The notes below the pieces were generated by a model. It worked only from the letters and a program-made list of their open reading frames with translations. It searched no databases and was not told the DNA's origin. Positions 33,707 through 36,926 of a DNA stretch of 36,926 nucleotides are shown here, piece by piece. Where the stretch lies: NCBI GenBank assembly GCA_022787085.1, contig JALFVE010000012.1:1-36926 (forward strand), read 5' to 3'. This stretch comes from Oscillospiraceae bacterium (lineage in GTDB: Bacteria > Bacillota > Clostridia > Oscillospirales > Ruminococcaceae). Both the position numbers and the translations under genes were made by a program. Position 1 is the first letter of the stretch. Each line of letters begins with the position of its first letter.

Positions 33707-33879
33707 TGGAAACAAAGCACTACATTGTTATTAAAATCGAGGGCGAATATGCCACACTTAGGGATAAAAATTCGGGGGACGAGCTGTTTATTGCCATGGC
33801 TCTTCTTCCCGAGGAAACGGATATCGGCGTTTCCCTTATCTGGGAAAATCTTACATATTCGGTAGAGGAACCTGCATGA
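33706..33879 (+). CDS. 57-residue protein (DUF3006-like)
   Basis: The small protein begins METKHYIVIKIEGEYATL and contains ALLPEETDIG; the alternation of short beta strands and the 'LLPEE' turn recall DUF3006, a family of short beta proteins of unknown role. The match is by eye and weak. It overlaps the ABC-F stop by one base and the HAD start by four bases, so it is translationally coupled on both sides; this tight packing is the main support that it is real. Confidence 0.7.
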   Translation: METKHYIVIKIEGEYATLRDKNSGDELFIAMALLPEETDIGVSLIWENLTYSVEEPA

Positions 33880-34514
33880 ATAATTTTAAAGCGGTCATTT
33901 TTGACATTGACGGTACTCTTGCGGACAGCATGGGAGTCTGGACGGAATCGGACAGGATATTTCTTTCAAGGCGGGGCATTGAATATGATATCGAGGTTTC
34001 CGCTGTGCTGAAATCCATGCATTTTATGAGTGCTGCCGAATATCTGAAAAATTTATATTCTCTCCCCGAAAGCACTGAGGAGGTTGCACGGGAAATTACC
34101 GATATTGTGAGAGAAAAGTACTTTTTTGAAGTAAAGCTCATGCCTTATGCTAAGGAGCTTATTCAAAGCCTTTCGGAGCGGGGAATAAAAATGTGCGCTG
34201 CTACCTCCAATTCAAGAGAGCTGGCAGAGGGGGGGTTAAGACACAACGGTATCCTTGAAAGCCTTGAATTTATCGTCACTTCGGATGAGGCGGGCTCTTC
34301 TAAGGACGACCCGAAGATATTTTTTATGTGTGCGGAGAAGCTGGGCGTTTCTCCAAGTGAGACGGCGGTTATCGAGGATTCCCCCCATGCGGCGAAAACC
34401 GCTTTTGAAAACGGATTTTACACTATCGGCGTCAACAGCGGTCATTTCGGGGATTTTGATGCTCTGAAGGGCGTTGTTCACAGGCGTATCGAAAGTTTTA
34501 AGGAGCTGATCTGA
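33876..34514 (+). CDS. HAD-superfamily phosphatase (beta-phosphoglucomutase-like)
   Basis: The 212-residue protein has HAD motif I as DIDGTL (nucleophile Asp), motif II in CAATSNSRE, the conserved Lys in SSKDDPKIF and motif IV as IEDSPHAAK. The helical cap after motif I places it in the subfamily of phosphoglucomutase- and phosphoglycolate-type enzymes. The substrate is unknown. It is coupled to the small protein upstream (ATGA) and one base away from the following membrane protein. Confidence 0.92.
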   Translation: MNNFKAVIFDIDGTLADSMGVWTESDRIFLSRRGIEYDIEVSAVLKSMHFMSAAEYLKNLYSLPESTEEVAREITDIVREKYFFEVKLMPYAKELIQSLSERGIKMCAATSNSRELAEGGLRHNGILESLEFIVTSDEAGSSKDDPKIFFMCAEKLGVSPSETAVIEDSPHAAKTAFENGFYTIGVNSGHFGDFDALKGVVHRRIESFKELI

Positions 34515-34515
34515 T

Positions 34516-35166
34516 ATGCAGAGCTATGGTTATGTCCTCTCTGGTCTTGCCCGTCACGATCGTTTCAATGAGGCGGAATGGCTGCTTGACAAGGTGCTTA
34601 AAGGCTTTTCCAAGGGCAGCAAGCAGTTCGAGGAGGACGGCTCCATTTCCCTCACATATTCCAAAAACGATGAGAACGGCGAAAAACTGGTCACTTTAAA
34701 AAGAAATGTTACCGAAAGCTGCATTATGGTGCTTTCGGATATTCCGCTGAAATTTTTCAGGTTCGGCGGGTGGATCTTCTATCTCAGAGACCTTATCCCG
34801 ACTCTTGCTTTTTTTCTGCTTTACGGCATTTTCGGTGTGAGATTCAACTCCGTTATGATAAATTCGAATGACCCGTTTAACAGGCTTTTTGGCATTGTGG
34901 GCGGTGCGCTGGCGGCGCTTCTTTTAAATCTTATCACTGTGAAGCTATTTAAGAAAAACCGCTCCTTTGACAGGATATGCTTCATTCAGGCAGGCGGGAT
35001 ATTCTCCGCTTTTATGATCCTTTATGTGGGAATAAAAAGCTCGGGAAAGGGTATCTGGGATTTCTGGACGCAGGTGCTTTCCTGTTCTCCCTTTATTGAA
35101 GCGGTGGGGGGAGTTGTGCTTGCAAGGCTTCTGAGGATATCTTCACAGGAGGATAGCAATGGTTAA
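34516..35166 (+). CDS. Four-helix membrane protein, unknown function
   Basis: I do not recognise the family. The 216-residue protein has a cytoplasmic N-terminal part of about 80 residues and then about four membrane helices (near LIPTLAFFLLYGIFGV, FGIVGGALAALLLNLITV, IFSAFMILYVGI and PFIEAVGGVVLARLL). It starts one base after the HAD gene and its stop overlaps the mnmA start by eight bases. The context offers no clue to function. Confidence 0.7.
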   Translation: MQSYGYVLSGLARHDRFNEAEWLLDKVLKGFSKGSKQFEEDGSISLTYSKNDENGEKLVTLKRNVTESCIMVLSDIPLKFFRFGGWIFYLRDLIPTLAFFLLYGIFGVRFNSVMINSNDPFNRLFGIVGGALAALLLNLITVKLFKKNRSFDRICFIQAGGIFSAFMILYVGIKSSGKGIWDFWTQVLSCSPFIEAVGGVVLARLLRISSQEDSNG

Positions 35167-36241
35167 GAAAAAGGTTCTTGTGGGAATGAGCGGCGGTGTG
35201 GACAGCTCTGCTGCTGCCGCTTTGCTCAGCGAACAGGGCTATGAGGTCTGCGGCTGCACTCTCAGAATGTACGATAATTCCGTTCTCGGGGAGGATTACA
35301 GAGAGGGTGGCTGCTGCTCCCTTGCAGATGTGGATGACGCTAAAAGCGTTTGCAGAAAGCTTGGGATAGATCACATTGTGCTGAATTTTACAGAGGAGTT
35401 CGGCAGGAAGGTCATGGGTCCCTTTGCGGACAGTTATATAAGCGGCGAGACACCTAATCCATGCATTGAATGCAACAAGCACATGAAATTCGACCTAATG
35501 CTGAGACGGGCGGAGCTATTGGGCTTTGACTATATTGCTACGGGGCATTATGCCAATATTGCCTTTGAAAACGGCAGGTATCTTCTGAAACGTCCTGCGG
35601 ACAGGCGCAAGGATCAGACCTATGTGCTTTACACTCTTACTCAGCATCAGCTGGCTCACACTCTTTTTCCCCTTTACGGCATGGACAAGCCTGATATTCG
35701 TGCATTTGCCGAGGAGCGGGGACTTATTAATTCACGAAAGCCCGACAGTCAGGATATCTGCTTCGTTCCCGACGGGGATTATGCGGCTTTTATTGAGAGA
35801 TATTCGGGTTATCGTCCCGTTTCGGGGGATTTTGTGAATCCTGCGGGAGAGAAGATAGGCGTTCACGCAGGGTTGATCAATTACACTATCGGTCAGCGCA
35901 GAGGTCTTGGCGTTACCTTCGGCAAGCCTGTTTTTGTTACGGACAAGGACCCCGGAAAGGGCACGGTCACATTATCCGATGAGGCTGATCTGTTCAAATC
36001 GGTTCTATATTTGAGAGAAGTAAATCTTATTTCATGCGATAATATTTCAGAGCCTATGAGGGTCACTGCTAAGGCGAGATACAGTGCAAGGGAACAGGAG
36101 GCTGTGATCTATCCTGCGGAAAAGGGCATTATGAAAATCGAATTTCTCTCTCCCGTTCGTGCGCCAGCAAAGGGGCAGGCGTGTGTTTTCTATGACGGCG
36201 ATATTGTGGTCGGCGGAGGAATTATTGACGGGGCGGAATAA
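35159..36241 (+). CDS. mnmA: tRNA-specific 2-thiouridylase
   Basis: MnmA inserts sulfur at position 2 of the wobble uridine in tRNAs for Lys, Glu and Gln. The 360-residue protein begins with the PP-loop GMSGGVDSSAA, has the catalytic cysteine in NPCIECNKHMKF and the second in SQDICFVP. The C-terminal beta-barrel stretch (GVHAGLINYTIGQRRGLGV) is complete. AGGAGG lies six bases before the ATG, in the 3' end of the preceding gene. No cysteine desulfurase is close by. Confidence 0.97.
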   Translation: MVKKKVLVGMSGGVDSSAAAALLSEQGYEVCGCTLRMYDNSVLGEDYREGGCCSLADVDDAKSVCRKLGIDHIVLNFTEEFGRKVMGPFADSYISGETPNPCIECNKHMKFDLMLRRAELLGFDYIATGHYANIAFENGRYLLKRPADRRKDQTYVLYTLTQHQLAHTLFPLYGMDKPDIRAFAEERGLINSRKPDSQDICFVPDGDYAAFIERYSGYRPVSGDFVNPAGEKIGVHAGLINYTIGQRRGLGVTFGKPVFVTDKDPGKGTVTLSDEADLFKSVLYLREVNLISCDNISEPMRVTAKARYSAREQEAVIYPAEKGIMKIEFLSPVRAPAKGQACVFYDGDIVVGGGIIDGAE

Positions 36242-36292
36242 ATAAAGCTTTTTGCAAGTATTATATAATAATATTTTATGGAGGTTTTTGTT

Positions 36293-36826
36293 ATGGCATT
36301 TAAGGAGATCAAGGCTTCGGAGCTTAATTTCAATCCATTTGACAAGATCGGAAAGCAGTGGATGCTTGTTACTGCGGGCGATGAAAAGGGATACAACACT
36401 ATGACTGCTTCTTGGGGCTTCATGGGCGTTATGTGGGGGAAAAATGTTATGGAGACGGTTATCCGTCAGAGCCGCTACACCCTTGAATTTATTGAGAAAA
36501 ACGAGCTTTTTACCGTAAGCTTCTATCCCGAGGAGCAGAAGAACGCTCTGAAATTCTGCGGCGCTCATTCGGGCAGAGACTGCGACAAGGCCATGGAAAC
36601 GGGTCTTACACCACTTTTCATTGATGGTACTGCTGCCTTTGAACAGGCGGAGATGATCTTTATCTGCAAAAAGATCTACACTCAGGATATGGACTTGAAC
36701 GCTCTTTCCGAAGAGCATCGTCACTGGTATGCTGACGGGGATATTCACAAGGTTGTCATGGGTGAGATCGTTAAAATCCTTGTTAATACTAATCTTCAAT
36801 CAACCTATAGACAAATCCTCGGCTGA
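36293..36826 (+). CDS. Flavin reductase / flavoredoxin family protein with repeat-derived C-terminus
   Basis: The 177-residue protein matches the flavin reductase-like FMN-binding fold: MLVTAGDEKGYNTMTASWGF and IRQSRYTLEFIEKNELFTVSF are typical of clostridial members. It probably binds FMN and passes electrons to an unknown partner. I chose the ATG at 36293, preceded by GGAGG; an in-frame ATG at 36278 lies on that site's upstream side. From residue 164 or so (NTNLQSTYRQILG) the protein is encoded by the terminal repeat, which also gives the stop codon TGA. Homologues would be expected to end near the VKILV stretch. Confidence 0.88.
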   Translation: MAFKEIKASELNFNPFDKIGKQWMLVTAGDEKGYNTMTASWGFMGVMWGKNVMETVIRQSRYTLEFIEKNELFTVSFYPEEQKNALKFCGAHSGRDCDKAMETGLTPLFIDGTAAFEQAEMIFICKKIYTQDMDLNALSEEHRHWYADGDIHKVVMGEIVKILVNTNLQSTYRQILG

Positions 36827-36926
36827 AATAATCACATTCGTCGTCAAGCTCCCTTGCAAGGCGGCAAGCCTTGCTGCGGTCGCTTTCCTAGACTGTGATT
36901 ATTTCATCTGTCGGCTTTGTCTATAG
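36784..36926. repeat. MITE-like palindromic repeat, right copy (truncated by window end)
   Basis: Reversed and complemented, this segment matches positions 22-165 with only about three differences by eye (in the outer arm). It contains the same core stem GCAAGGC/GCCTTGC (inside 36852-36874) and TGAAATAATCACA arms. The window ends inside its second outer arm at CTATAG. The flavin reductase reads into it. Confidence 0.85.

Overview
This window looks like a chromosomal segment from a Firmicute of class Clostridia, most likely a Ruminococcus-like member of the Oscillospiraceae. The evidence is the strong GGAGG-type ribosome binding sites, TTGACA/TATAAT promoters, T-tailed hairpin terminators, a LexA box of the Gram-positive GAAC-N4-GTTC type, and the protein repertoire. 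The host assignment is an inference from style, not from a marker gene. No rRNA, tRNA, CRISPR array, prophage or complete transposon was seen. Genes are densely packed and no gene-free stretch exceeds about 220 bases.

Layout. (1) Both ends of the window lie in two nearly identical, oppositely oriented copies of a short palindromic repeat that resembles a MITE; the right copy is cut by the window edge. (2) 162-5157, minus strand: one operon running from a small membrane protein through a D-2-hydroxyacid dehydrogenase, proB, proA and a membrane protein to a WalJ/YycJ-like metallo-hydrolase. It is divergent from (3), a plus-strand run with a DUF1444-like protein, a leucine-rich-repeat surface protein, a MoxR ATPase / DUF58 / transglutaminase trio and a short-chain dehydrogenase. 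(4) 12996-16588: an ECF-type sigma factor followed by a single-pass membrane protein, a von Willebrand A-domain lipoprotein and a small lipoprotein, probably a cell-envelope regulon unit. (5) 16643-18298: a Y-family DNA polymerase behind tandem LexA-box-like sites. (6) 18299-21498, minus strand: a membrane protein of unknown function, then an NAD salvage operon (Nudix-derived regulator NrtR, bifunctional NadR-like enzyme, PnuC transporter). (7) 21661-22107: a YolD-like protein, a family often paired with Y-family polymerases.

(8) 22165-31076: a long plus-strand operon with translation and genome-maintenance functions (prmA, a gene of unknown function, dusB, rimI, tsaD, radC-like, uvrA, ung), driven by a promoter that starts inside the YolD-like gene. 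(9) 31156-36826: an AT-rich acetyltransferase, an ABC-F ATPase coupled to a 57-residue protein and a HAD phosphatase, a membrane protein, mnmA, and a flavin reductase whose last residues and stop codon are supplied by the repeat.

The genes are mostly housekeeping. The parts most worth a second look are the terminal repeat and its effect on the flavin reductase, the NrtR operon with a palindrome placed between its -35 and -10, a strong promoter that reads antisense into nrtR, the terminator buried in the 3' end of the polymerase gene, the two adjacent hairpins upstream of the short-chain dehydrogenase, and the sigma/membrane protein/VWA lipoprotein unit. I did not find a clearly new defence or mobile system.
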